The notes under the pieces: model-generated | What the model was told of the DNA's origin: nothing | What the model saw: the letters and a program-made list of their open reading frames with translations, nothing else | Database searches by the model: none | Shown: in pieces, positions 1 through 14,100 of the stretch | Numbering within the stretch: position 1 is the first letter of the stretch | How the letters are laid out: every line of letters begins with the position of its first letter | Position numbers and translations under genes: made by a program | DNA from: Watersipora subatra | Lineage: Eukaryota > Bryozoa > Gymnolaemata > Cheilostomatida > Watersiporidae | Direction: 5' to 3' | DNA: 64,000 bases | Assembly (NCBI RefSeq): GCF_963576615.1 | Contig: NC_088708.1 | Span: 64,768,672-64,832,671, forward strand

Positions 1-885
1 TGGTATCACTAAGTATAGGGTGTCTTACTCCGCTGTGTTATAGGTGCAAAATATGAGGAACTACGGTTACAAGCTCTTAAAAGCTCAAAAGCGAACAACA
101 AGCAATTGTAGCCATCATTAAAACGCCGTAGGTTGGAATCCTTCTCGAAAATAGCTCAAATGGGACCCAGTTGAACACAATGTGCTCATGCTTACTCTTT
201 CATCCAACCTCACTCGTCGAAATATTTTCATAAATATAATTCACTCATTCAATAAAACCATGTCCATTGTCCTTACGCCTCTATTTCCTCATCATTGTAA
301 TGCTGTCACTTTGAGCATTGATTTTGCAAAACCTAGCTTAAAAATTAATTTAAATTTTTAAACTTTATCTCGAAAGAGTGCATACCATTCTATGATAAAC
401 ACGAGGAGCCTGTCGGTCAACTGTGACAGTCGAAAATGCTGCAAAAGCTGTGCGCCCTATTTGGTAGAAAGTATGGGGACATGATCAGATTACGACTAGA
501 TGATTAGACCAAGCTGAAACGAAACTGTCAAGTAGCGAGCATCCAAACTTGATAAGGGCTTTTTGGTTGAATCCGAAGTGTTTGTCATAAACTATTTCAA
601 CGAAAAATTTTATATTGAGCCTTTCATTAGCCTCTCACTTCATGTGACAGCATCGTGTGTCAAAACAATAACCACGCCGAGTTGAGTACGTCGTTGAAAA
701 AAAGAAGTTCCAAAATACAGCGTTTTTATGGGAGCTACGATTAACTGTTCGTTTTTTAGCTGTTAAGAGCTTTTAATCTTACATGTATTTCTACATACTT
801 TACACCTACAATGTACAACAGAGCGGAGTAAAATATGGCGACTCTTTTGATACCAAATAACTGTAATGTGAACTTTGTTGCAAGT
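1..885. mobile_element. Long-TIR MITE, copy 1 (left end cut by window)
   Basis: The right end (about 720-885) is the reverse complement of the left end (1 to about 150): left TGGTATCACTAAGTATAGGG, right ...CTTTTGATACCA. The same family recurs full-length at 14102-15006, where the outermost 35 bp missing here (TTACTTGCAACAAAATTCAC...) can be seen. No coding capacity. Confidence 0.75.
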
Positions 886-1247
886 CAAAATTTAATGTAA
901 AGATATTTTGAAGTATAAATATAAATGTAAATGTACTTGGAAACTTACCAGTTCATTTATCAGTGCAGTGGGTTGTATATAATGACACTCATCAACTGTT
1001 TTTTAATCTCACAGCAGCACTCTAGTGAAATATTAATGTTTCTCGTCATTACTTGAATATCTTTTACTACCATCGTACTTTCAAATTCATAATGTTTAGT
1101 GCCCTCACTCTTTATTAGCAAATTCATTGATTTTGAAAGAGAAACTGAGAGAGACAGGGAGAGAGAGAGTGAGGAAAAGTAAAAGAAAGGGAAGGAAGGA
1201 GAAGAGGGAAAAGGAAGGAAAAAGAGAGAGAGGAAAAGGAAGGAAAA

Positions 1248-1328
<81 letters not shown>

Positions 1329-2070
1329 AAGAGGGAGGGAGGAAGGGAGGAGCCCGCACCTTCATAACTCATATATGTATATGCCTGGCGGTATCTGTAG
1401 AACTAACCAACCTGACAAGACCAATTGATAGGTTCATACTTCTGTTGAAACACTTCTGAACTACTAACAGTCATGCTGCTGCAAACAATGGACCAATAAA
1501 TAACAAACATTCTTCTGCTTTTGATAGTTTGCATTAAAACTGTTCCATATAACAAGTGAATTTTAAGTCCTGTAATACCCTTATATATCATAAAACTAGT
1601 TTTGATTATGGCTGCTCCTGACCGTTCACACTCCCAAAGATCATTTTATATTACCTCCTGAAATATTCTTCTAGAGGTCTTCTGATTTTCCTTGTGCTAC
1701 CGGAACATTTGTAAACTAGAGCAACAAGTCATTATTACTTTTTCCTGTCCAAGGAGAGTGCGAAGCTTGCTCACTTTTGGGCTCTGAATCAAGACAGGTA
1801 AAAACTATTAGAACTATTTACAGAACAATAGGCTAGCATTAGAGTCACAAGCTAATTAGAGATCAGGAATGCGGGCCAGTTGATTTATTCACTAAACTTA
1901 TCAATTCAAAAGACTTTAAGATATTGATTGCAAAGCTGATTACATATACTCACTGATCTCCTTTTGAGCATCACAGAGCAAGAAGGAAGTTCAACTAAGT
2001 AAATATTTTAGGTGCATGAGCGAGTTGCAGCATCAAGATCATTAGCACAGCTTTAGTGAGTTCAACATAA
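886..2070. other. Upstream region of the host gene
   Basis: Apart from the purine tract at 1135-1352, I see no ORF or clear promoter motif. The 5' UTR and transcription start must lie in or beyond this stretch. Confidence 0.4.
1135..1352. repeat. Purine (GA)n tract upstream of exon 1
   Basis: About 218 bp almost purely A/G on the + strand, with an uninterrupted (GA)n core near 1250-1325. The apparent ER/SL-rich reading frames here are repeat artefacts. GAGA-type tracts often act as promoter-proximal, nucleosome-excluding elements; that role is inference. Confidence 0.9.
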
Positions 2071-2079
2071 ATGTCTTAA
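2071..2079 (+). promoter_or_regulatory. Two-codon upstream ORF just before the start codon
   Basis: ATG-TCT-TAA ends two bases before the main ATG at 2082. If the transcript starts upstream of it, ribosomes would need leaky scanning or very short reinitiation, so it could damp translation. Transcription start is not identifiable here; no convincing TATA box was picked out. Confidence 0.35.
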
Positions 2080-2081
2080 GC

Positions 2082-2148
2082 ATGGCAGCTTGGAGGAAGT
2101 TTAGAAGTTGCTATGTAACTCTCCTATGGGCTATTCTGTGTTGCATTG
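2082..2148 (+). CDS. Exon 1: signal peptide
   Basis: The ATG at 2082 has a strong context (A at -3, G at +4). The 22 codons read Met-Ala-Ala-Trp-Arg-Lys-Phe-Arg, then a hydrophobic run (YVTLLWAILCCI), which is a classic signal peptide with basic n-region. A GTAAGT donor follows in phase 1 and joins in frame to exon 2 at 13496. Cleavage is likely near the exon 2 residues GLSQ. The choice of this exon rests on phase and signal-peptide character only. Confidence 0.65.
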
Positions 2149-5100
2149 GTAAGTTGGTCTATTTTACGTGGTTAGCTATTATCTGACAATGTGAAGACAG
2201 AGCTTCAGTGTAACAGGAAACCAGTCATAATGTTTTGCTATGGTTTTGATTCAAATATGACTAGCTTTTACATGCGGGCCCCTTTACAAGACTAATTTTT
2301 ACTATTCATATGCCTATTATGTATTTTATGTAATCCCTATACTCATGCTTGATAGACTCTTTCTCCTCTCTCCCCTTTCTACCCTCTCTTTTCTCTCTTC
2401 TCTCTCTCTCTCTCCTCTCTTCTCTCTTTTCTCTTCTCTCTTCTCTCTTCTCTCTTCTCTCTTCTCTCTCCTCTCTCTCTCTTCCTCTCTCTCTCTCTTC
2501 TCTCCTCTCTCTCTTCTCTCATCTCTCTTCTCTCCTCTCTCTCGTCTCTCTCGTCTCTCTCTCTTCTCTCATCTCTCTTCTCTCTTCTCTCTTCTCTCTT
2601 CTCTCTTCTATCTTCTCTCTCTTCTCTCTCCCTCTCTCTTCTCTCTTCTCTCTTCTCTCTTTTCTCTTCTCTCTTCTCTCTTCTCTCTTCTATCTTCTCT
2701 CTTCTATCTTCTCTCTCTCTTCTCTCTCCCTCTCTCTCTCTCTTCTCTCTTCTCTCTTTTCTCTTCTCTCTTCTCTCTTCTCTTTTCTCTCTTCTCTCTC
2801 CTCTCTCTTCTCTCTTCTCTCTTCTCTCTCTTCTCTCTCTCGCTTCTATTTTCTCTTCTCTCCCTTTCTTTGTTCTCTGTTTCTTCTCTTTTCTTTCGGA
2901 TCTCTCTTATTTCTCTCTTTTTCTTCTCCTTTTTCCCTCTCTATCCTCTCTCGATCCTCTTTCTTTCCTCTCTTCTCTATCCCTCTGCTTCCTTTTCTAT
3001 CTTCTCTCTTTTTGCTCTTTTTGCTTTTTTCGCTCTTTCGCCCCTCATCTCTCTATTTTCTTTTCTTGTTCACTCTCTTTTGCTCTTTTATTTTTTGCTG
3101 GGACAATTTGAAAACCTGGATATCAGAAAAAAAACTGATATCTAGGTTCCAAGCACAGTCGGAAATACAGTTGATGTTGTCAAGCCATATTAGACAGCTA
3201 GAATTAAAAAAAACAGCATCTAGATCTGGCAAATTATTAGTAAAAAAAGTCCAAGGTTTGAACAGCCAGTGTTTGTCAAGGCACAACATGTAAATTCAAG
3301 TACTCTGACTGATAAGGTGCAGGAGGCTAAGATTCTTTTACTGACTAATCAGCTAGTAGAACATAATGCTTTGAGAATAAACTGAAGAAATTTGTGTACA
3401 AAGTTGTGCATACCTACAATAATATATATCTACCTAATAAAAAGAGTATGGATACATATAGGCCTATCATGTAGCCTATCATTGAAGTAACAGTTGTGCA
3501 TTGTAGGGTAAGCTCTGTTGTTTGAGGAAGTCGTCTACTTCACTATTTCAGGTTGAAAAAACTAGGGTTAGATTAGTAGAGCTTACATTGATTATTTGTG
3601 AGTTATTTCTCTTGTTTATACACCGAATAGCTCACTACCTATGAATCAGTTTAAAGCAGTCGCAGATGTACTCGCAGTATAGTAGCAAGCACTCAATTGG
3701 AGTAGAATAGCTTATCGTGATAGATGTCGACCGACCAAAAAAATAAACTGGGTAGTTCTATTAATACAAGTCAAAAGCTGACTTGACTTTTTATTCCCGT
3801 TTATTTTATCACTATTTGTTTTATTTCATTATATTCGCTGTCCGGTAAAGTTTTTCAATTATTACCGATATGGTTTTAGCCAAATGATAGCTATCTTAAT
3901 GCTCATTTTCAGGCAAGTGCCTGTTGCAATAAACTTGCATCAATTGTTTAATATGTTCCTATGGACTATATATGCATATTGCTTTGGTGCATTGGTCGTA
4001 TAACATTTACCAACTTTGCCTAGAAACTCTGACTAAAGTTGCTAGCTCTATTTTTATTACATTTAAAACAGTTATGACATCCGGTAAAACTTTGCTGTTC
4101 AAATGATCAATCTTTATTGTGGGAACAATAGCCATATTTTGTGATATTTCTTCCATAATGTACCACAACAAGTAAAATAATTAACAGCATACAAAATTAA
4201 AATCATAAATGAGTGGTCTGACTAACATAACAATACTGGAATTGAAAGTATAAATTATGTAAAAAGCAAGTTTGAGGATTGCAATAAGTATTGTTTAAAT
4301 ACAAAATGTGGCAAAGTATAATTTTTGGAAAAGTAGCTATGCATATCTTTTACAACATATTTCTCGTTTTAAAAACAAAAAATATAATACGGGAATGTTA
4401 AAGTAGGTAAGGCTATATGACGAATGCTATTATTCGTCAAAGAATAATAGGTGTAGTATGAGTTTTGTTTAAAAAATTGTTGATAAAGGTTTTTAAACAA
4501 CTGCAGAGGCTATTAAATGAATTTAGTAGATTATGGCTGAGTCGGTTGTGGTTTGTGGTGCAAGGAAATTTAAATATATTTCTGGTTTATAAGCCGCCAA
4601 ATTTTTTGCAACCAAATGGTGTGTTGATATACTTTACAGTTGTAATAGGGTGGCACACATATAGGCTGTATATGAGATAAGCATGAATAAAATTAAATTA
4701 ATATAGTCTCGCAGTACCAATGTTCATAAGATGACTGCCAGAGTATATTACTATAATTTGATGTATGCTTATCTGCTGTTGTCAGGGATTAGTTGCAATA
4801 TTGATTTCTACACAAGCCCTTAAAAATATTTTATGTCTGCTCTATAATTTAAATTATTAATGTAAGACTTTTTTTCAGATTTAAGTATCTGCTGTATGCA
4901 GCTGAAACCGTGTTTTTTTTTAAAACAAAATTTTTTTCATCACAAACAATTCGGTTTGTTCATTCCCGGTTGTCTACAATAATATTGCAACAGATTGCAG
5001 GACACTTTTTTGGAAAGGTCACTAAGGGTGGCGGACAACCATTTGGGCTTAACTGATGCTTTTGCCAAGTTGACATTGCATAATAGTCTCTGGTTTCCTT

Positions 5101-8100
5101 TTCAAATAGGTACCTGAATAAAATATGGTTTAATAGAGTATATGCATTCTAACTTGGTATATTAATCACATTTAGTATATAATTTTACTTGGTACAGGAC
5201 TATCGCAACATCCTTGGTAGCCTAACTTCTAAAGAACCACCAGTAAAGTTTTACTAGCTTTTATGGCTATCTAAAATGATAAAAATAGTCATGCTTTTTA
5301 GGAAGAAAATAAGACCGGTGTGAAGAGTTTACGGTAGAATATTTTTGCTTACATATTCTCAAGAAAAACTCCATTTGAGTACATGACTTCTGTTTTGCCA
5401 TAGCTCGATTGTCATTTTTTAAAACTACTGTAGAGCTTTTGTGCTTTTTCTTAACAGTACGCAATTCATTTTTGTCTCATGTTTTTATCTTATATCTGTG
5501 TGATGCTAAACATCAATATTTTGTAGTTTCACTGTATCTAGCATCATACTAGGTCCCAAATAGTTGAGATTTAGTATGATCCAGCAATTGAGAGAAATAC
5601 CACTCCCCTAAAATTTATACACTTTTCTCATGTGCTCTTTTGAAGATATGCACAATAATAATACGTTGAAAGTCTTATTGCATATGCTCATGTTACAAGA
5701 GGTTGAAAACCAAAGCAAATGATCTCTTCCTTTTTAATATCAAATGTATTAAGACATGTTTTGAACTTGTATGACCTGCTTAGGCTATAGGAATCTGTAG
5801 CAGATTATCCAGGATAATTTTATCAATGTTATTAATGTCTTGGTTTAAAAAGCGAAGCTGTGAATACCATGATCCCAGGCAGGCATGAACAGTGAGGCAG
5901 TCTATTTCTTTGTTCATATAGTTTATGACTGGCCTGGTTGAACTACATTGTCACAATCATAAAGGGGTTGATTGTCAATGCACTTTTTTCTTTCTCTTGC
6001 CACCTTTGCAACTTTTCCCTTTGGTGTACTTAGGACCTTTTGCTTTAACAAATATAACACCATTAGATGGCAACTTTCCCGTGTGCCAGTAAATATGTTC
6101 TATTCTTTTTTAAACAATATTTTAAGCTTAGAATTACTTTCATCAATTCAATGTTTGTGTTTTTACTGAATGAAAGATTGATCTGTTTTACACCCTTTAT
6201 CTCTAATTTTTGTATCCGATGTTTCATGTAGGTTGTTTTTATTGTTGTTTAGCCTTCTTGTTTGGTGCCAAAGGTGTCCTTGATTTTAACCCTGACCTTT
6301 ATCCTTTCATCCATGTACAAATTTAGTAGAAGGCTTACTGCCACCCATTTCCCCGAAAGTTTCCGATTTTGCTTCATGATATGTATGCAACCTTTTTCAA
6401 GTTCAACCGCTATTTAGACCACTTTAGTTGTGTAATTTATTTTTTCTAACATGTTAACAAATAGTAATATGCAAGAAGCTCAATGTATCTATACGTTGTG
6501 CATTGCAAAAGTTATGTGAAGTAATGGCCGCTACAAAGCTAAAACGATCCTCTACAATGTTTCTTACTGTTACAAAAATCTAGCTTTCAGCGCCATCAGA
6601 GTCGGTGTAGCTACTTTAATTATCTGTGACATCCCGAAAATATGAATTTGAATTGGCTATAATGTCATCAACATAAGTAATTATCTGTTTTTTAACTTGG
6701 AAGGTACTTAAAAAAGCAATAATAACACTAAATAGATCGAACGTCAAAAATAAAACTGTTCCTTTTTCAAGTTTGAAGTTCCTAACAAAAACTTAAACTT
6801 GCTATAGAAAATTAGTCTAATTTATAGAGAAATACTTTGAAAGCACGGTCAATATCATAAAATTCCTAAAGATTGTTGGTTATGTTGTCCACGAATAATA
6901 AAATTAAGTTGCTAAGCAATTGCTGGGAAATCACAAAAATGGACCTTCGGCATTTGTTCATAGATTACGCATAAATGCACCAACGGCAGTAAAAGGAATA
7001 AGTCATTATAAATTTCTTTCTTTATTGTATTTCAAACAGTTTGGTCAAAAGGGATATATTTTCCTAATTTCTTGGCAGTATCAGTTAGCTGCAATGGATT
7101 ATTCTAAACACTTTTATCATCAACCTTATTTATTAAAAACCTCTTTTTAAGCATGCAACCTCTCCTAGTGTGAAACTCTACACAATGTTCATTCGTAAGT
7201 TTCCTCAAGTAATCTATAATTCCAATCATTCAGGATAGTCATAACGAAGTAGAGACCACTACAATGTAAATAATTTCTTCTAGTCTGGTTGCAATAGGGC
7301 ATGTTTGTGTCACTTTTTTTACATAGGCCGGTCTGTGAGATATAGCAAGTTTTATGTCTACCAGGTTGACCTAAGCATTCTTCACCTTTTTAATTATTGC
7401 TATACTGGTGAGAATATTATAAAGTAGTGATAATTAGCAATTTAAAGAAAAATTAGAAATGCATAAACAAATATTTTGTTATGCAATGTGTAATTAGCCA
7501 AATCAACCAATCAGCTCTACAGACAAAGATCTAGACTTTTCTAATATGGCGTAAACTTAGCCCGAGCAATACCATTAAGGTACTTATTGTTTTTCCGGTA
7601 TCGATCGGTGAAATAGTTTCATTATGTTAGTCGTAGCAGTAGAAGTTTTGCTATCCACCGTAATTCCAACTGCTAGATATCCTGGATTGCATAATTCATC
7701 AAAACATAGAACCACACCTAAGGAAGCAAATAAACTTTGCTAACGGAATCAAGCCAGTAATCGAATGTTTTTTTTTACTTTTGAGCGGTACTGTACCTAC
7801 AAAGAGCTTGAGAGGTCAATTGGAAAATAGTTAAAGCCACCTTAACAACTCCAACAGCTCGTCTCTTGTAAAATCTAAAAATAATGCTAGGTGTAACTTA
7901 CTCGCGAGTCAATATATAAAGCACTTCCCTAGTCGCGGGGAATCTTAAATAATAAAAAAACTAAGGCTAAACGTCAGCAAACTCATCTACTCAATCCTTC
8001 AGTAAAAAACATCAAATGAATAATCAATCCAGAAGTAATTGCATTGCTTCATTGAAAATTCTGCATACTTTCCACTCAATCACTAATTTGCAAAGATAAA

Positions 8101-11100
8101 TCTGCAAAGAAAAATCTGCAAAGATGAGATGGCTTATTGTTAGTTGGCGTAAACTGCAATCCAAAGGATCAATGAGATAGATTATAATTCTAACATTCAT
8201 AACCTCTCCCAAGCACAAGTTTTAGAATTCTCTCTGAATTACATCAGCCAATGAGTTGTCTGAGCAGCGTTGAGCAAATAACATAATAACAAACCTCAAT
8301 TTATTTATCATATGGCAAAACTGTACCATTACAACTTTTACAAAATAAATGATAAAAGTGTAACAAAAAAAACCACGAATTAAAAAACAATCTTTGACTC
8401 AACAATTCTCTGTAATTGAAAGACTCAATTGTAAGTCAGCAGATGTTAGAAAGATAATGGGAGTTTATGAGGAAATTTGAAGTTATTAGTCAGTCAGTTA
8501 GGATAGTTTATTTATATTTTAAACATTTTGTCTAGATGTGATCATGGCTATCCTCTTTATTTGCATCTTACATATGACCAATGATTGCAGCTGTCTGCAT
8601 GATGTAAAGATTGAACACATTTGGTAACCCTTTATTATTCTTATTTCGTTTTACCACTGATGCCATTTATTCATATCAATAAATCATCATGACACCCTGC
8701 TATTTGATTGAATTAGTTCCCGAAATTGATGGGAAGATTGGTGAGCTACCATAGATCTCATTCTTTGTAACCTGTTGAGACAATAATGGTGTGTGGCAAC
8801 TAGACTATTTTGAGAACATTTATGTTATTAAAATCGTATGTTATAAAAAGCGTAAAATACTTGTAAATAGTCTAGTTGCTTCATAGATTTTCCCAAACAC
8901 ACCCCCTTGACCGTTCAATAAAAAAGCTAAAAGTAATTTCCCCATTTAATTACAGTTCACTGTACTTTAACTGTGGCATCATTGGTTTAAATAAGCAGTT
9001 TAATTTTTTCATCAATTTCACTTGGTTTAGGTTTCATGGTTACCAGAATTTAAGATAAGTTTAGAGGACCTCAAACTTTAAATGTTGATTTGCATTCTTT
9101 TTTCAATTTTTTTAACTACGTAATACGGTCTATGCCGTGAGAGAGAAAAAATCATTTTTATTTGTCTAAAATTAGGTCCAAAAAATTCTTTTGAAGTACT
9201 CTTAGTTCATACGTTTGTCGGATGACATGCAGGGTTAGCGATAAGGATAAAATTTTGCTTTCAACGAGACTCCAAAACATGACATTCAGATTTGTAGACC
9301 TACTAGTAGACACTCTAACACTCACTAATTGACCATTATTATGATTTTCTGAATATTTGTACAGCTACTTATTCTATTTGCTTTCTTGTTACACTTGATG
9401 GTTTCTCTTGTCAAGCTAGACTGGGAGAGTGCTGGTATACTATATAATAAAGTATAAAGTATATATATAATAATTTACTTTCCTAAATGCAACGGAAAAA
9501 AGAAAAATATTTTCTAGGCTAACATAACCATGGGACTTTCGTCTTTTAAAATCAAATTTCAGAACTTGCAATAACTCGATCCTTTATGTTATGTGAAATT
9601 TCCTATGTAAAACATTGCAAGAACTTGACATACATTCGTTACGTTATGTAGAATTGACGTAAAAGGTTTACATTATAGGGGCTTTTACTTTATTTAACAA
9701 TTTGCACTAATTTGCACCGGCTTAAGCCTTTTGCTGCCTTCTAAGTACAAATTTAGGTATCTGCCTACTGCGAGCCATTTTACTGAAAATTAACAAAGTT
9801 TAATTCATGCTATGTATAAAAAAGATTTTCAACTTCAAAATCTATCTAAAATATTTTTGTTTTAATTTTTATCTTGCAAACATGTTAACAAACAGCACTA
9901 CGCAAAAAGTTCAAGATATCTATACTTTGTGCATTGCTAAAGCGATGCGAAGCTGTAATTGCTATGAAACTAAAACGATCCTCTAAAATGTTCCTTACTC
10001 TTACAAAACCATTGTTCTCACTACCATCAGAGTTAGTGCTGCTACTTTAATTATCTGTGGAGTTATTAAAATCTGAAACTGAATCTGCTATTATGTCAAA
10101 CCACCAAAATTAGCTCTTTGTTTTCTAAGTCGGGATGTAATTACAAAAGCCATAATAACACTAAATAGTGCGATCGTCAGAAAGAACAAATGTATGTTTT
10201 TGAGTTGGATATTCCCGAACAAAAATTCAAAGTCGCTCCGTGAATTTAGGATAATATTATAGATAAGTCTTCAAAAAACACTGTCACCACCATATAAATA
10301 CTAAAGATCGTTGATTATGTTGTCAACATATAATATAATTAACCTACTACGCAGCTGCTAGGAAATTTGCCAAAATGTGTATACGACAGTCGACTATAGA
10401 TTTATCATAAATGCGCAAGCGGCAGTAGAAGGGTTAAGCTACTAAAATTGGCCACTTTGCAAATTTTGTCATGGGCAATTTAGTCAATCTAACCAATGGC
10501 AACCACATTATTTTATAAGCTGTTTTTATTATCCATGCAATGCCATGCATTCAACTAATGCTATAAATATTGAAACTGTTGTTTCGTAAGATTTTGCGTT
10601 GCATGCTAAATAGTTTGAATGCGGAAGTAATCAGAATAAGATGTTTATTTATACTTACACTTTGCTAATTTCAAGACATGTAAAGCATTAGCTTTGTAAC
10701 TTGCTAAGATTTAGATACAAATCTGGCAACGACTTGAAAAAAAACAAGCTAAAACAAAAACCCGATCAGCTAGTCAATAGTGAATGCGTACTCTCACAAG
10801 ACTATTGTTGCTGCTTATGGATGGTGGTTGGCCAATCAATCAGCAGCGTTGATAATATCGTGTTTGGAACATTTGTGTGAAACTGATCGTTCCATAAATG
10901 CTTAAGTTATAAGGATATTACTTTATACAAACTGTAAAAAACATGTAAATTGCACAAGCCATTCCAAGAGTTTTTCAAGCTAACTCTTTTGGCCAAACAA
11001 AATAAAAAGCTAGATATAATTTTTTAAATTGTTAGCTTTACTGTAAATTCAGTTTTATTGGTTTGCATCAACAACTTGTCATATATATTTTTTGCTTTTT

Positions 11101-14100
11101 AATGTCAATTTACAATGATTTGGACACACAAACACTTTATGGGTCTAAAACAAAGTAAAGTAAAAATATATTTTTACTATAATAAAAATAGGGTGTACCT
11201 ATTTGATGTCTATTTAGACAGTCAAGGTTAGGATAAGATATATTTTTTGCCAATACTCCAACGCCTGACATTCAGGTTGGTAGATGGATGCTGTAACCTC
11301 TTCACCAATGGATTGCTTTTGAGAATTTCTTCTACATACTTGTTCTTTATGTTTTGACAACACAAATGACTGTCTATCACGGCAAACTGAAATGTCATAG
11401 AATTTGTATACAAGTGGTTACCTGCAGATACAAATATAAAGACTACGCTAGATATATGTCAATTTGTCTCATAGGTGCGGCAAGAAAAAAAAAAGCAGCG
11501 TGTTAAAACCAACAAGATTATCATTACTCAAATCGAAATTGATAACTTGTACAGATTAAACATTGCACATTATATAGACTTTTTATGTAGTATAAAGCAA
11601 AAGCTTTGCACAGTTTTTCTATGTAATTTTACATAGTTTGTTATGCCAAGTGGAATTTACTTTATAGAAGGTATACGTCATAAGAGCATCTACTTTATTT
11701 CTTAACTTATGCGCGGCTACTTATTTTCAACATACCTGATGGTCTCTGATGGCCTAGATTGTCAGGGTCCTTGTATATACATATAATATACAAAGTCATA
11801 TACATGGTTTCTTCTCTCAAATGTGACAAGAAAAAAACAACATTTTCAAAGCAGACCACTGTATTTTCGTTAATCAAATCAAATTTGAGAATTTTCACCG
11901 ACTTGACATTTAACGTTATATAGAAATTTTTACGCTGTACAAAGCAAATAACTTACATACATAAAACCCTTTCTTGAACGCTATGGGTCTCTATTTTTCA
12001 ACCTTTTCGCAGTGAATGTTTATCAGGGATGACGTTCAAATAAAGGGTTGCGCTTTATTTTTCAAGCACTTTGTCAGAATCTTTTGATGATAAAACTTAA
12101 CCCTTTCTCATGCGAAATAATGCCACATTGAATTGGCATGCCCATCCGGGCAGATGAACATTAACCTTTCAGGATTCAAGAGGTTTGCTTGCTGTCTGGT
12201 AATCCTCCTTTTTTTAGAACTCTATGAGGAAGCTGACACATGTCTCTACCAGTTGATATACTCTGTTTGAAATTAACTCACAAAGATCTTAGTTTGTGTT
12301 GCAATTTTTAGAGCTTTTAAGTTTTGTAATTGTTTTCTAGATTCGAAGGCACATTTTTATTCTATAACTATTTCTAACATAAAAACTCTTTGCACTCATT
12401 GATATGTTAGCTACAGTTGCAGCTAAAATTAGCTCTTTATGCGCAATAGAATTATGAGTTTAGATTACCGCAATGATGCTGTCGAGTAATAACTATAATA
12501 TACCTCCAAATTTATAAGTAACCGTAAAACCTCTAATGGAACACTATCCTTACTTGAACACCACCTCTATTTGACCGCCACTATAAAAGAAAGGCTGGAA
12601 AAGTGAGTATCACACTCTATTTGATTGCCACCTCCAATTGACCGCCATCTCTTTTTGATCACCACTTTGACCTTGACCGCCCATTTGAATATTCAAATAG
12701 AGATTGGCGGGGTATTTTTCCAGTGGCTCACCAGAGGTTTTAGAAAATAAATTTAGCCATATATTTGGAAAACCGAATTTTGCCTATATTTTGTTCTCTT
12801 TTTCCGGTGGAGCGGTAGGCTAACTTACCTCCAACTTATCAAAGATCTTTTAATAGCTATGCATTGAGAAACCAAAAAATATCTCTACCAGTTGATATCT
12901 ATTGCTTGCAATTGACCTGCGATGATATTTTGATCTCAGTTTTTAATTCGTTCTAAACTTGAAAACATTTTTATTTTAGATTTATATTTAAAAATGTTCC
13001 ATAAATGCTCATGGCACTCATTGATATGTTTGCTACAGTTTGCAGCCAAAACTATTTTTCTAATCTTATTTTATAATACTGTGAGATATGATTTTATTGA
13101 AAAACTAACCTATATTTAGTTTTTTAGCTTGCTTTAGGAGACAGTAGATGTTTTCCAGTTTTTGTGGCCAAGTAGATATGCAAGCATTTGCAAGTTACAA
13201 AAGGTTTACTGCTTAAGATTGCCTGAAATTATGTTGCATTGGGAACTTGATTCAAGAAAACTTTAAACATATCACACTAGATAGCATAAATTTTCTGAAC
13301 CATTTATTTCACTTTGTTTTGTGAATGAGTAAGAGTTTGGCTTTAACCTTGAATAGATATAAAATCCTGGTGAGAGATATTTTCTTGATTCGTGTAAACA
13401 TATTCTAACGATATGTACTGTGTGATATCAGATTATCTGCATTGTTGATAGTTACTCGTTGATTATTAGCTATCATTTTTATTGTATATCAACAGACCAC
13501 GGTCTGAGCCAAGAGAATGCTGCACTTCACAAAAGTTGTTCTTCAAGCAGTCAAGTGGATAGTCATACTGGATGTGAAAAGGCTGTAGATGGGCTCATTA
13601 CTACTAGCTTCAGTTCTCAACAACAAGCTGAGCAGTGGTGGAAAGTTGATTTAGCTGGAGAGTACTCTGTGCACAGAGTCAAAGTCTGTCAGCCAGGCAT
13701 ACTAAGTAGGTTGAACTGACTAACTTCAGATAACATCAAGTAAACTAGTGAAAAAGCTATTGAAAAGTTCATGTAGAGAATTAAACTGTATCTAGGGGTA
13801 CATTTTTTACCTGCTTCTATTAGATAGTATCATATTTCCCAATTGTTAATGATTATGTAAAGGTAAAACTTATGTAAAATTTGATTAGCATCGTCTACTG
13901 ATACGGATTTGTGTACTAATTTGTGTTGCTAATGCTTGCCATATATTTCAGCGCCCCTATGAACAATGAGAGCTTTTTGTCTGATCATCTGTTTGTATGT
14001 AACTCAGAGTTAGCAAATATTTCTCTGGTATTAAAATAATAAAGATCAGTATCTACCATATACCCAGGCACACTCGACAATACTCTAATTTGGTTAAAGG

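Noticed and set aside
1105..1459. ORFs of Arg-Glu or Ser-Leu repeats on both strands
   Set aside because: Artefacts of the (GA)n tract.
2345..3293. Two long overlapping Ser/Leu-rich ORFs
   Set aside because: Pure by-products of the CT tract; no codon structure or splice support.
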